DNA of 64,000 bases, taken from NCBI RefSeq assembly GCF_900100625.1, contig NZ_FMTY01000004.1, forward strand, positions 162,498 through 226,497, given 5' to 3'. Both the position numbers and the translations under genes were made by a program. The notes below the pieces were generated by a model that saw only the letters and a list, made by a program, of their open reading frames with translations, was not told the DNA's origin and made no database searches. How positions within the stretch are numbered: the first letter of the stretch is position 1; every line of letters starts with the position of its first letter. This DNA comes from Flavobacterium saliperosum. GTDB lineage: Bacteria; Bacteroidota; Bacteroidia; Flavobacteriales; Flavobacteriaceae. Of the stretch, positions 35,654 through 44,524 are shown piece by piece.

Positions 35654-35839
35654 TTAACGGCAAAGCGTGATGAAAGCGATAAGCTCCGTCGCTTCGTAAT
35701 AGGTAAACGACACATTGATTACCTCATAGCCTTCTGCCGATTTCTTATTCAGAAAATGTTCCACTTCTTTGGACAGCTCTTCTTTCATTCCGCCAAAACC
35801 GGCCGATTTTTTCAAAATATGCACTTCGTGTTTCTTCAT
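35654..35839 (-). CDS. Small hypothetical protein (DUF4177-like)
   Basis: 61 residues: MKKHEVHILKKSAGFGG, an amphipathic helix (EELSKEVEHFLNKKSAEGYEVINV) and a last strand TELIAFITLCR. The layout (strand, helix with AEGYEVI, strand) is that of the DUF4177/DUF1737 small proteins; I would not go further. The gene has its own ATG and clean ends, and lies alone upstream of the zinc peptidase gene on the same strand. Confidence 0.65.
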   Translation of the reverse strand: MKKHEVHILKKSAGFGGMKEELSKEVEHFLNKKSAEGYEVINVSFTYYEATELIAFITLCR

Positions 35840-35941
35840 TTTTTTAGCTTTCTTATTATACGTAAAAACTGTAAAATGTTACAAAAGAAAAACCCAAATT
35901 CTTGTTAGAATTCGGGTTCGCTTTTTAAAACTTTTATTAAG

Positions 35942-36129
35942 CCGCAGATGCGCAGATTTTTTTTACTGATTTAAAAGTTATTAAACAACATCATAACCAA
36001 ATCACAATAAATCGTTGTAGAATCAAATTTGGTAATTCCCTTTGAATTGTTTCAATTGTATATTTTTTCTCTATAAAAAACCCAATTAATAACTGGGTAA
36101 TCCAACGAAAAAAATCTGCGAATCAGCGG
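35942..36129. repeat. MITE-like element with 22-bp terminal inverted repeats
   Basis: CCGCAGATGCGCAGATTTTT (from 35942, arm to 35963) is repeated in inverse at 36108-36129 with 20 of 22 matches. The ~145 bp between hold no ORF. Similar 'CGCAGAT' repeats are widespread between flavobacterial genes. The hairpin at 36074-36098 inside it serves as leuS terminator. Confidence 0.6.
36074..36098 (-). terminator. Terminator of leuS
   Basis: ACCCAATT (36080-36087) / AACTGGGT (36091-36098), one mismatch, with six T on the minus strand behind it, 40 nt past the leuS stop. Confidence 0.55.
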
Positions 36130-36137
36130 TGAAAAAC

Positions 36138-39122
36138 TTATCCAACCAAATTGATGATTTTCCCCGGAACGATAATTACTTTGTTTGGCGTTCTGCCTTG
36201 CAATTGTTGTTGTGTTCTTTCGTCGGCCATGACGATTTCCTCGATTTGGGCGGCGGATAAATCCAACGGCAACTTAATTGTGAAACGCATTTTTCCGTTG
36301 AAGGAAACCGGATATTCTTTTTCGCTTTCCACTAAATATTTCGCTTCAAAAATCGGGAAGGCTACGGTGGCGATGGATCCTTCGTGACCCAAGGCGCTCC
36401 ATAATTCTTCGGCGATGTGTGGGGCGTATGGTGAAACCAGAATCGCTAACGGCTCCAAAATCGCACGGTGATGGCATTTTGCTTGTGCCAGTTCATTCAC
36501 GCAAATCATGAATTGCGAAACCGAAGTGTTGAACGAGAAATTCTCGATGTCTTCGGTTACTTTTTTGATGGTTTTATGTAGCGATTTGTACATATCGGCG
36601 CTTGGCTCGTCGTTGGTTACGATGCAACCGTTATCGTCGAAATACAAACGCCATAGTTTTTTCAGGAAGCCGGATACTCCGGTAATTCCAGCCGTGTTCC
36701 AAGGTTTGGCCTGCTCTAATGGACCTAAGAACATTTCGTAAAGTCTCAACGTATCGGCGCCGTACTGCTCGCAGATGTCGTCCGGATTGACTACGTTGTA
36801 TTTGGATTTGGACATTTTTTCCACTTCGCGACCTACGATGTATTTTCCGTTGTCTGTCATGAATTCAGCTCCTTCAAAATCCGAATAAAGAGGATGATTC
36901 AAAAATGCTTCAATATCTAATTCATTGGTAATATCATTAATAACTGATAAATCAACATGTATTGGACTAACACTTAACTCTAATTCGAAATCTTCTATAT
37001 TTGAAACAACTTTTTGAAAAGAATTATTTTCAGGACTCATTTTAGCCACCTCAATATAAATTTCTTTTAATTTTTCTTGATCTTTTAGAATAGAATGAGA
37101 AACGACATATAATCTATCCAATAGATTGATTTTTAAATTCTCATTTTTCGATTTTGCATTAAAATCCTGAACTCTATACACAAACGCACTCATCCCCAAA
37201 ATCATTCCCTGATTAATCAGTTTTTTGAACGGTTCTTCGGTTGGGGCAAAACCGCGGTCTTTCAGGAATTTATTCCAGAAACGGGAATACAATAAGTGAC
37301 CGGTCGCGTGCTCGCTTCCGCCGATGTATAAATCCACGTTTTCCCAATATTGTAAGGCGTCCTGGCTGGCGAATTCGTTGTCGTTTTGTGCGTCCATGTA
37401 ACGCATCCAGTACCACGAACTTCCTGCCCAACCCGGCATGGTGTTTAATTCTAAAGCGAAAACAGTTTGGTTGTCTATCTTTTCGTTGGCAACTACTACA
37501 TTATTGACAGTATCCCAAGCCCAAACGGTAGCGTTACCTAATGGTGGCTGGCCGTCTTCGGTCGGTAAGTATTTTTCCACTTCCGGTAAAACGATTGGCA
37601 AGTGTTCTTTGGCAATCATTTGCGGTAAGCCGTTCACGTAATATACCGGGAACGGTTCGCCCCAATAACGTTGACGGGAAAACACCGCATCACGCAAACG
37701 GTAGTTCACTTTCGCTTTTCCGGCGCCGATGGCTTCCAATTGTTCGATTACTTTTTTCGTTCCGGTTTTGTAATCCAAACCGTTTAGGAAATCGGAGTTC
37801 ACCAATTCGAAACCTTCTTTGGCTCCGAACGCTGCTTCCGAAATGTCCTGATTGAAAATATTTTTAATCGCCGGCATCCCGTGGGTGCCTTTGAAGAAAT
37901 TGGCAAATGCATAATCTCTTTCGTCGCCGCAAGGTACTGCCATAACCGCCCCGGTTCCGTAGCCTGCCAACACGTAATCGCCAATCCAAACCGGAATCGG
38001 TTCTTTGGTGAATGGATGTTCGGCATAGGCTCCAGTGAAAACGCCGGAGATGGTTTTTACATCAGCCATACGCTCACGTTCCGAACGTTTTGCGGTGGCT
38101 TCCACATACGCTTCTACCGCTGCTTTTTGTTCCGGAGTGGTGATTTGTATCACCAATTCGTGTTCCGGCGCCAAGGTCATAAACGTTACCCCGAAAATCG
38201 TATCAGGACGGGTAGTAAATACTTCAATTACCTCATCATGATTTTTCAAGTTGAAAGTCACCGAAGCACCGACTGATTTTCCGATCCAGTTTCTTTGCGA
38301 TTCTTTCAACGATTCGGTCCAGTCGATGGTCTCCAAACCTTGCAACAAACGTTCTGCATAAGCCGAAATGCGCATGGACCATTGGGTCATTTTTTTACGG
38401 ATGACCGGATGACCGCCACGTTCGGAAACACCGTTTATGATTTCGTCGTTCGCTAAAACGGTTCCCAATGCCGGACACCAGTTTACTTCGGTTTCCGCCA
38501 GATAGGTTAATCTATATTGTAATAGGATTCTTTGTTGTGCTTCCGAGGAAAGCGCGTTCCATTCCGTTGCTGAAAAGGGTGTGATGTTGTCATCGCAAAC
38601 GGCTTTCACATTAGCATTCCCTTCTTTTTCGAAAAGGGCTACCAATGTGGAAATGTCTTCGGCTTTATCCGAAGTGATGTTGTACCAGGAATTGAACAAC
38701 TGAATGAAAATCCATTGGGTGTGTTTGTAGTAATCGGCATTCGAGGTACGCACTTCGCGACTCCAATCAAACGAGAAACCGATTTTATCCAACTGCTCGC
38801 GGTAACGGGCAATATTTTCTTTCGTGGTTGTATCGGGATGTTGCCCGGTTTGAATCGCATACTGCTCGGCCGGTAATCCGAACGAGTCGTAGCCTTGCGG
38901 ATGCAACACATTGAATCCTTTATGACGTTTGAATCGCGCCACAATATCCGAGGCGATATACCCAAGCGGATGCCCAACATGCAATCCCGCTCCGGAAGGA
39001 TAGGGAAACATGTCCAAAACATAATATTTTGGTTTATCGGAATTGTTTTGCGCGGCAAACGTTAGATTTTTTGCCCAATACTGTTGCCATTTGGCTTCGA
39101 TTTCGTTGTGAAAATACTTCAT
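36138..39122 (-). CDS. leuS: Leucine-tRNA ligase
   Basis: 994 residues. Class I motifs: HVGH in GAGLHVGHPLGY near the start and KMSKS in EKMSKSKYNVVNPDD. The editing domain is present (TTRPDTIFGVTF). A long insert lies just before KMSKS (roughly residues 640-755; bases ~36860-37200): it is charged, AT-rich compared with the rest and of low conservation in look, though an insert at this place is usual in Bacteroidota LeuRS. It attaches leucine to tRNA-Leu. The gene is divergent from ftsX across repeat B. Confidence 0.96.
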   Translation of the reverse strand: MKYFHNEIEAKWQQYWAKNLTFAAQNNSDKPKYYVLDMFPYPSGAGLHVGHPLGYIASDIVARFKRHKGFNVLHPQGYDSFGLPAEQYAIQTGQHPDTTTKENIARYREQLDKIGFSFDWSREVRTSNADYYKHTQWIFIQLFNSWYNITSDKAEDISTLVALFEKEGNANVKAVCDDNITPFSATEWNALSSEAQQRILLQYRLTYLAETEVNWCPALGTVLANDEIINGVSERGGHPVIRKKMTQWSMRISAYAERLLQGLETIDWTESLKESQRNWIGKSVGASVTFNLKNHDEVIEVFTTRPDTIFGVTFMTLAPEHELVIQITTPEQKAAVEAYVEATAKRSERERMADVKTISGVFTGAYAEHPFTKEPIPVWIGDYVLAGYGTGAVMAVPCGDERDYAFANFFKGTHGMPAIKNIFNQDISEAAFGAKEGFELVNSDFLNGLDYKTGTKKVIEQLEAIGAGKAKVNYRLRDAVFSRQRYWGEPFPVYYVNGLPQMIAKEHLPIVLPEVEKYLPTEDGQPPLGNATVWAWDTVNNVVVANEKIDNQTVFALELNTMPGWAGSSWYWMRYMDAQNDNEFASQDALQYWENVDLYIGGSEHATGHLLYSRFWNKFLKDRGFAPTEEPFKKLINQGMILGMSAFVYRVQDFNAKSKNENLKINLLDRLYVVSHSILKDQEKLKEIYIEVAKMSPENNSFQKVVSNIEDFELELSVSPIHVDLSVINDITNELDIEAFLNHPLYSDFEGAEFMTDNGKYIVGREVEKMSKSKYNVVNPDDICEQYGADTLRLYEMFLGPLEQAKPWNTAGITGVSGFLKKLWRLYFDDNGCIVTNDEPSADMYKSLHKTIKKVTEDIENFSFNTSVSQFMICVNELAQAKCHHRAILEPLAILVSPYAPHIAEELWSALGHEGSIATVAFPIFEAKYLVESEKEYPVSFNGKMRFTIKLPLDLSAAQIEEIVMADERTQQQLQGRTPNKVIIVPGKIINLVG

Positions 39123-39184
39123 TCTTTATGAGTTACTAAGTAACTGAGTTGCTGAGTTTATAAATAGTTCAATAGTTTTTCTAA

Positions 39185-39300
39185 TAGCCCCGATTGCAGT
39201 GGATCCCGATTTTTCATCGGGAGGAACGGAAAGCGGGAATAAGGACAACCGATACAGCCCGAAACTCCCGATAGCTATCGGGACGCTCCGGACTAAAAAA
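39185..39300 (+). repeat. Dispersed intergenic repeat, copy B, with two hairpins
   Basis: Begins TAGCCCCGATTGCAGTG as copy A. Hairpin 1 is TCCCGAT / ATCGGGA (39204-39222). Then GAACGGAAAGCGGGAATAAG, an 18-bp palindrome TCCCGATAGCTATCGGGA (39266-39283) that copy A lacks, and an end GCTCCGGACTAAAAAA. It sits in the divergent leuS/ftsX gap. Confidence 0.8.
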
Positions 39301-39405
39301 TTGTGCGGCAAATTTACATTATATTATAAGAAAGTTAAAACTTTGGACGTTATAAAGGTTAAAAACGATTTTCTTTATTATTTTTACGGCTTAATTTAGA
39401 GTTAT

Positions 39406-40281
39406 ATGGCATCATCCTTCGAGAAGTTTCAAAAAAGACGACTTATTTCTTCTTATTTTTCTGTGGTTTTGAGCATTTTTTTAGTGCTGTTCCTTTTGGG
39501 AGCATTGGGCATGTTTGTAATCCATTCCGAAAAAATATCGAACAGTTTTAAAGAGGACATTCCGATGTCGGTTTACTTCAAAGACGAGGCGAACGATACG
39601 ATTTTGAAGGCTTTCGAGGCGAAACTGAAAAGTTCGGCGTTCGTGAAAGATTTCGTTTTCGTTTCCAAAGATGAGGCGGCCAAAAACAACAAAGACATTG
39701 TAGGGGAAGATTTCCTTGAGTTTCTTGGTATGAACCCGCTACCGAATTCGTTCGACATTCACCTGAAAGGAGAATACGTGGAAGCGGCTAAAATCAGACA
39801 GATTGAAAGCGACATCAAGACCAATGAAATGGTTACGGAAGTGATTTACGATAAGAAACTGGTGGAATTGGCGAATGAAAACATCAAAAAAATCAGTTTT
39901 TGGATTTTGATTATCAGCAGTGTTTTCGGAGTGATTTCGATGTTGTTGATTAACAGTTCGTTGCGTTTGTCGGTGTATTCCAACCGTTTTATCATCAAAA
40001 CGATGCAAATGGTGGGTGCGACGAAATCGTTCATTCGCAAACCATTCATCTGGAAAAGTATCCGCTTGGGATTAATCGGTGCCGGATTGGCCATCGTGGC
40101 GCTTATTGCCTTAACGTTCTATGTGGACGGCTTGTTCCCAAGTCTTGGCATTGCCAAAGATTATGTATCCATGGCGATAATTTCCCTGGGTATTTTGGTT
40201 ATAGGAATCGTGATTACGTGGATTAGTACGTTCTTCGCAACACAGCGCTTTTTGAATCTGAGAACTGACGATTTATATTAA
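39406..40281 (+). CDS. ftsX: Cell division protein FtsX
   Basis: 291 residues, four transmembrane segments (~20-40, ~165-190, ~215-240, ~255-280) with a large extracytoplasmic loop between the first two. FtsX features: IPMSVYFKD early and NSSLRLSVYSNRFIIKTMQMVGATKSFIRKPF, the coupling segment to FtsE. With FtsE it controls cell-wall hydrolases at division. ftsE is not adjacent. First gene of the run ftsX-DUF3098-uppP-truB. Confidence 0.92.
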   Translation: MASSFEKFQKRRLISSYFSVVLSIFLVLFLLGALGMFVIHSEKISNSFKEDIPMSVYFKDEANDTILKAFEAKLKSSAFVKDFVFVSKDEAAKNNKDIVGEDFLEFLGMNPLPNSFDIHLKGEYVEAAKIRQIESDIKTNEMVTEVIYDKKLVELANENIKKISFWILIISSVFGVISMLLINSSLRLSVYSNRFIIKTMQMVGATKSFIRKPFIWKSIRLGLIGAGLAIVALIALTFYVDGLFPSLGIAKDYVSMAIISLGILVIGIVITWISTFFATQRFLNLRTDDLY

Positions 40282-40332
40282 TTTAGAACTTAACAATGAG
40301 GATGAGATTGTTTCGTTCCTCGCAATGACAGT

Positions 40333-40575
40333 ATGGAAAACAAACAAAAACCGGACTTTCTTTTTGAAAGCAGCAACTATAAAATTCTTTTAATCGGATT
40401 GGGAGTGATTGCGTTAGGGTTTATCCTGATGGCTGGCGGCGGAAGCGATGACCCGAAAGTGTTCAGCGAAGATATTTTCAGTTTCCGCAGAATCCGTTTG
40501 GCACCTACGGTGGTTTTAATCGGTTTCGGAATCACGATTTATTCGATTTTTAAGAAAAGTAAACAAATAGACTAA
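40333..40575 (+). CDS. DUF3098 small membrane protein
   Basis: 80 residues, two transmembrane helices (~18-36, ~55-72), with the conserved middle GGGSDDPKVFSEDIFSFRRIRLAPTVVLIGF typical of DUF3098. Function unknown. It is almost always placed between ftsX and uppP in this lineage, which hints at a cell-envelope role. Between ftsX and this ORF is the fragment TCGTTCCTCGCAATGACAG (40311-40329), a dispersed-repeat motif also seen near 8090. Confidence 0.9.
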   Translation: MENKQKPDFLFESSNYKILLIGLGVIALGFILMAGGGSDDPKVFSEDIFSFRRIRLAPTVVLIGFGITIYSIFKKSKQID

Positions 40576-40681
40576 CTTAGACCATTTAGAAGATTAGACT
40601 CCTTAGACTTTTATCCAAAATCTAAGAAGTCCAAAAATCTAAGAAATCCAATATCTAAGAAGTCTAAGAAAGTCTAAAAAA
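40576..40681 (+). repeat. Short low-complexity repeats before uppP
   Basis: About 100 bp of imperfect repeats of TCTAAGAAGTC / GACTTCTTAGA type in both orientations (for example 40621-40675). They may form hairpins in the mRNA. No gene. Confidence 0.6.
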
Positions 40682-41491
40682 ATGGATCTTTTTCAAGCCC
40701 TAATCATTGCCATTATTGAAGGTTTAACCGAATATCTGCCGGTTTCTTCAACAGCCCATATGGTATTTGCCAGTTCGTATTTCGGCATACAGGAAGACGA
40801 TTTCGTGAAACTGTTTCAGGTTTCCATACAGTTTGGCGCCATTTTGGCGGTAGTCGCTTTGTATTGGAAGAAATTTTTCGATTTCTCCAAGCTGAATTTC
40901 TTCATAAAATTAGCCTGTGCCGTAATTCCTGCCTTGGTGTTGGGAAAATTTTTCGACGATAAAATCGAGGCCGTTTTAGGTAACCCGATTCCCATCGCCA
41001 TTGTATTGATTGTTGGTGGCGTGATTCTGCTTTTCATCGACAGCCGTTTTCAGAACCCAACCATCGCGAATGAAGAAGACATCACCATAAAAAAAGCGGT
41101 AACCATCGGTTTATGGCAGTGTTTGGCCATGATGCCCGGTACGAGTCGTTCGGCCGCTTCGATTATTGGCGGAATGCAGCAGGGATTGACCCGTCATGCC
41201 GCGGCGGAATTTTCCTTTTTCTTAGCCGTTCCTACCATGTTGGCGGTGACTTGCTATTCGGTTTTCATCAAAACCTACGAGCATTCCCAAATGAAAGGTT
41301 ACGAACTGATTCTACTATCAGACGAAAATATAAAACTGTTCCTGATTGGCAATGTTGTGGCGTTTATCGTAGCAATATTGGCGATTAAATTTTTCATCGG
41401 AATCATCAAACAATACGGTTTCAAACCTTGGGGTTGGTACCGCATTGTGGTTGGCATCGGACTTTTGGTTTACTTCACCTATTTAAAATAA
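40682..41491 (+). CDS. uppP: Undecaprenyl-diphosphate phosphatase
   Basis: 269 residues, about seven to eight transmembrane segments. The two BacA/UppP motifs are clear: EGLTEYLPVSSTAH (14-27) and PGTSRSAASIIGGM (about 153-166). It recycles the lipid carrier for peptidoglycan and other polymers by dephosphorylating C55-PP on the outer side of the membrane. truB starts 6 nt after its stop. Confidence 0.96.
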   Translation: MDLFQALIIAIIEGLTEYLPVSSTAHMVFASSYFGIQEDDFVKLFQVSIQFGAILAVVALYWKKFFDFSKLNFFIKLACAVIPALVLGKFFDDKIEAVLGNPIPIAIVLIVGGVILLFIDSRFQNPTIANEEDITIKKAVTIGLWQCLAMMPGTSRSAASIIGGMQQGLTRHAAAEFSFFLAVPTMLAVTCYSVFIKTYEHSQMKGYELILLSDENIKLFLIGNVVAFIVAILAIKFFIGIIKQYGFKPWGWYRIVVGIGLLVYFTYLK

Positions 41492-41497
41492 TACGCT

Positions 41498-42202
41498 TTG
41501 CTGACTCCCGAAGATTACATAAACGGACAAATTCTGCTGATTGACAAGCCCTTAAAATGGAGCTCCTTTCAGGCGGTGAATAAGTTGAAATATACCTTAA
41601 TCAACAAATTGGGACTTCCGAAGAAATTCAAGATAGGACACGCGGGAACATTGGATCCGTTGGCGTCCGGCTTACTGATTGTCTGCACCGGAAAATTCAC
41701 CAAACGCATTACGGAATTGCAGGGAATGCCCAAAGAGTATACGGGAACGTTTCACATCGGTGCCACGACCCCTTCGTATGACCTGGAAACCGAAATCGAT
41801 GCCACTTTTCCCATCGAACACATTACCCCTGAGCTGATTGAAAAAGCACGACTAAGCTTCGTAGGCGAAATCGACCAGAAACCACCGGTATTTTCGGCTA
41901 TTAAAAAAGACGGAAAACGCTTGTATGAACACGCCCGCGCCGGAGAAAAAGTGGAAATCGCGCATCGGAAAACCACCATTCATGAATTCGAACTGACCCG
42001 AATCGCCTTACCTGAAATTGATTTCCGAGTAGTGTGCAGCAAAGGAACGTACATCCGTTCGCTGGCTTTTGATTTTGGATTGGCATTGGGTTCCGGTTCC
42101 CATTTAACGGCCTTACGCCGAACAAAAATTGGCGAATTCTCGGTAGAAAACGCCATCTTAGCAACTGATTTCGAAGCCTCGGTTAGTCCAAAGCAAGCAT
42201 AA
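41498..42202 (+). CDS. truB: tRNA pseudouridine-55 synthase, TTG start
   Basis: 234 residues. TruB motifs: GQILLIDKPLKWSSFQAVNKLK, the catalytic GHAGTLDPLASGLL (Asp is the nucleophile), and KGTYIRSLAFDFG. It makes Psi55 in the T-loop of tRNAs. No ATG or GTG is available ahead of the conserved start, so the TTG at 41498 is the likely initiation codon; it gives (M)LTPEDYINGQ as in relatives. The last 20 bp overlap the thioredoxin-like gene on the other strand. Confidence 0.94.
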   Translation: MLTPEDYINGQILLIDKPLKWSSFQAVNKLKYTLINKLGLPKKFKIGHAGTLDPLASGLLIVCTGKFTKRITELQGMPKEYTGTFHIGATTPSYDLETEIDATFPIEHITPELIEKARLSFVGEIDQKPPVFSAIKKDGKRLYEHARAGEKVEIAHRKTTIHEFELTRIALPEIDFRVVCSKGTYIRSLAFDFGLALGSGSHLTALRRTKIGEFSVENAILATDFEASVSPKQA

Positions 42203-42785
42203 TTTTCGTAATTTCTTCCATGGTCGACAACCCTTTATCGTGCAGGTACCATTTCTGCAGTTCGGTTTTAGCCACTTCATTTACGACCCCAAATTTCGCC
42301 TTAAATTCTTTGATCAGTCGGGAAGCACCTTCCGGTCTTGGTCCCCACGCCGCTAATACTTCATGGCTGTCTGCATTCAGTATGATCAATTTGGGAATTG
42401 CTTTTCCGCCATTGGTTAAAAATTCCTGCATTAGCGAATCGTTTTCATCACGAAAAACAATGTGCAAATCAATTGGGGCTGCAATTTCATCCAGTTTATG
42501 CATGATGGGCAACAATTGGGCCGCATCCCCACACCAGCCTTCCGCCAATACCAACCAGATGTATTTTTTGTTCAGATTGGCCAAGGAGCGTTTTACGTCT
42601 TCCGGAACGACGATTGTTTTATCCAGACGGTTCATGCGCACTTCGTTCAGCTGACTGTAATGCAGTAAATCTTCCGATTGTTCATTTCCGGACGACTTCC
42701 CCTCGCTCAATAACTGGGACACTTTTGCTCTGTAGTCGGCATAATTGCAACTGTTTTGCAAGGCCTGTTGTATGATGAATTTCAT
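42183..42785 (-). CDS. Thioredoxin-like protein with single active-site cysteine
   Basis: 200 residues. A helical N-terminal part (1-60) precedes a thioredoxin fold with YIWLVLAEGWCGDAAQLLP (C85) and the cis-Pro segment GGKAIPKLIIL. The CxxC is reduced to CGDA, so it cannot form the normal disulfide; it may act in a monothiol manner or as a chaperone. Such 'AEGWCGDA' proteins are common in Bacteroidota and of unknown role. It is convergent with truB, 20 bp overlapping. Confidence 0.88.
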   Translation of the reverse strand: MKFIIQQALQNSCNYADYRAKVSQLLSEGKSSGNEQSEDLLHYSQLNEVRMNRLDKTIVVPEDVKRSLANLNKKYIWLVLAEGWCGDAAQLLPIMHKLDEIAAPIDLHIVFRDENDSLMQEFLTNGGKAIPKLIILNADSHEVLAAWGPRPEGASRLIKEFKAKFGVVNEVAKTELQKWYLHDKGLSTMEEITKIMLALD

Positions 42786-42890
42786 TTTTTCTTATTTTAA
42801 CTACAAAGTTACTTCAAAAATCAGATTCGAAATGTGATAAAAGTCACATTTGAAAGGTCAAAAAGTGTAATTTTATGCCAAAGATTGCAA

Positions 42891-43670
42891 ATGGATTTAA
42901 AAACAAAATCATTAGGGTTGGTACTTTCGGGTGGTGGCTCAAAAGGGCTGGCGCACGCCGGAGCCATCAAATTTCTGGAAGAAAAGAACATTCGTCCGAA
43001 TCACATTGCCGGAACCAGTGCGGGTTCCATAGTCGCGGCTTTATATGCGAACGGAAAGTCCCCCGAAGAAATTCTGAAATTCTTCAAATCCATTTATTTT
43101 TTCAACTGGAAACATTTTACGTTTAAAAAGGCAGGAATAATCGACTCGAATGCCTTTAAATTTTACTTCCATGCCATTTTTGGAGAAACGCGCATTGGCG
43201 ATTTAAAAATTCACACCCACATTACCGCAACCGATCTGGTGAAAGGAAAACTGAAAATTTTCGGCCCCGATACCAAAGTGGTGGACGCCATTTTAGCCTC
43301 CTCCTCGTTTCCGGGAGTACTTTCGCCTTATGAAATGAACGGAAAACTGTATAGCGACGGTGGCATTCTCAACCATTTTCCGACCGATATTCTGCAGGGA
43401 AGATGTGAAACACTGATTGGTGTTTATGTCAGTCCGATACAAAAAATTGAAGCTAAAGATTTGTCCTCAATCAAAGCCGTAACCACAAGGGCTTTCGACC
43501 TGCTATCCGCCAATTCCAATATGCACAAATTCAACATTTGTGACTGGGTTATTGAACCGGAAGAACTCGCCGTTTACAGTACGTTTGAAACCAGCAAAGC
43601 CAAAATGGATGCGATTTTCAATATTGGCTACAATGCCGCAAAAAAATCATTCGAAGAACTTGCATTATAA
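42891..43670 (+). CDS. Patatin-like phospholipase
   Basis: 260 residues from the ATG at 42891; a longer GTG start (42834) adds 19 residues with no match to the family. Oxyanion motif GGGSKG (14-19), nucleophile Ser43 in GTSAGS, and catalytic Asp in YSDGGILNHFP. It should hydrolyse acyl esters of lipids (serine-aspartate dyad); no signal peptide, so cytoplasmic or membrane-associated. It lies between the thioredoxin-like gene (divergent) and pyrH. Confidence 0.92.
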   Translation: MDLKTKSLGLVLSGGGSKGLAHAGAIKFLEEKNIRPNHIAGTSAGSIVAALYANGKSPEEILKFFKSIYFFNWKHFTFKKAGIIDSNAFKFYFHAIFGETRIGDLKIHTHITATDLVKGKLKIFGPDTKVVDAILASSSFPGVLSPYEMNGKLYSDGGILNHFPTDILQGRCETLIGVYVSPIQKIEAKDLSSIKAVTTRAFDLLSANSNMHKFNICDWVIEPEELAVYSTFETSKAKMDAIFNIGYNAAKKSFEELAL

Positions 43671-43707
43671 TTTTTGGTTTGCCTATTTCAAAAAAACAGA
43701 TTATAAC

Positions 43708-43715
43708 TATATTTG
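43708..43715 (+). promoter_or_regulatory. TAnnTTTG (-7) promoter box of pyrH-frr
   Basis: TATATTTG, perfect consensus, 84 nt before the pyrH ATG and ahead of a 13-codon mini-ORF. Confidence 0.6.
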
Positions 43716-43737
43716 CACCATTAAACAAAACACCGCA

Positions 43738-43779
43738 ATGAAACGAGGAACCGAGTTCCGTGTGACCATTGAGAAATAA
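43738..43779 (+). CDS. 13-residue mini-ORF in the pyrH leader
   Basis: ATG-to-TAA ORF MKRGTEFRVTIEK, the first ATG after the pyrH promoter box and ending 12 nt before the pyrH start. Its sequence contains a small hairpin GGAAC-CGA-GTTCC (43747-43759). It might be a leader peptide or couple translation to pyrH, or it may be chance. Confidence 0.35.
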   Translation: MKRGTEFRVTIEK

Positions 43780-43791
43780 CAACAGGCAACA

Positions 43792-44499
43792 ATGAAATAC
43801 AATAGAATTCTTCTGAAACTGAGTGGCGAAGCACTGATGGGAGACAGACAATACGGAATCGACCCGAAACGCTTAGCTGAATATGCTGCCGAGATAAAAG
43901 AAATTCACGACAAAGGCGTTCAGATTGCCATCGTAATCGGAGGCGGAAATATTTTCAGAGGCGTTGCCGGTGCAAGTAACGGAATGGACAGGGTACAAGG
44001 CGATTATATGGGAATGCTGGCTACCGTTATTAATGGAATGGCGTTACAAGGCGCTTTGGAGGATGCCGGAATGCAGACCCGTTTGCAAACCGCCTTGAAA
44101 ATTGAAGCGATTGCCGAACCATACATCAAAAGAAGAGCGGTGCGTCATTTGGAAAAAAACCGAATTGTAATTTTTGGAGCCGGAACCGGGAATCCTTATT
44201 TTACAACGGATACGGCAGCCGTTTTGAGAGGAATTGAAGTAGATTGCGACGTAATTTTAAAAGGAACCCGTGTAGACGGGGTTTACGATTCGGATCCGGA
44301 GAAAAATGCCGATGCCGTAAAATACGATTACATCACTTTTGACGATGTGTTGAGCAAAGGATTGAATATCATGGATACCACAGCCTTCACCTTGAGTCAG
44401 GAAAACAAATTACCGATTATCGTTTTCGACATGAACAAACAAGGCAATTTATTGAAAGTTTGTGAAGGCGCCACCGTAGGAACAACAGTAAATATTTAA
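43792..44499 (+). CDS. pyrH: UMP kinase
   Basis: 235 residues. Start [16 protein letters not shown], then [41 protein letters not shown] and the uridine/nucleotide part [17 protein letters not shown]. It phosphorylates UMP to UDP; the bacterial enzyme is hexameric and usually GTP-activated and UTP-inhibited. frr follows after 25 nt: the classical pyrH-frr operon. Confidence 0.97.
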   Translation: MKYNRILLKLSGEALMGDRQYGIDPKRLAEYAAEIKEIHDKGVQIAIVIGGGNIFRGVAGASNGMDRVQGDYMGMLATVINGMALQGALEDAGMQTRLQTALKIEAIAEPYIKRRAVRHLEKNRIVIFGAGTGNPYFTTDTAAVLRGIEVDCDVILKGTRVDGVYDSDPEKNADAVKYDYITFDDVLSKGLNIMDTTAFTLSQENKLPIIVFDMNKQGNLLKVCEGATVGTTVNI

Positions 44500-44524
44500 T
44501 ATTGATTTATAAAAAATTAGTATC

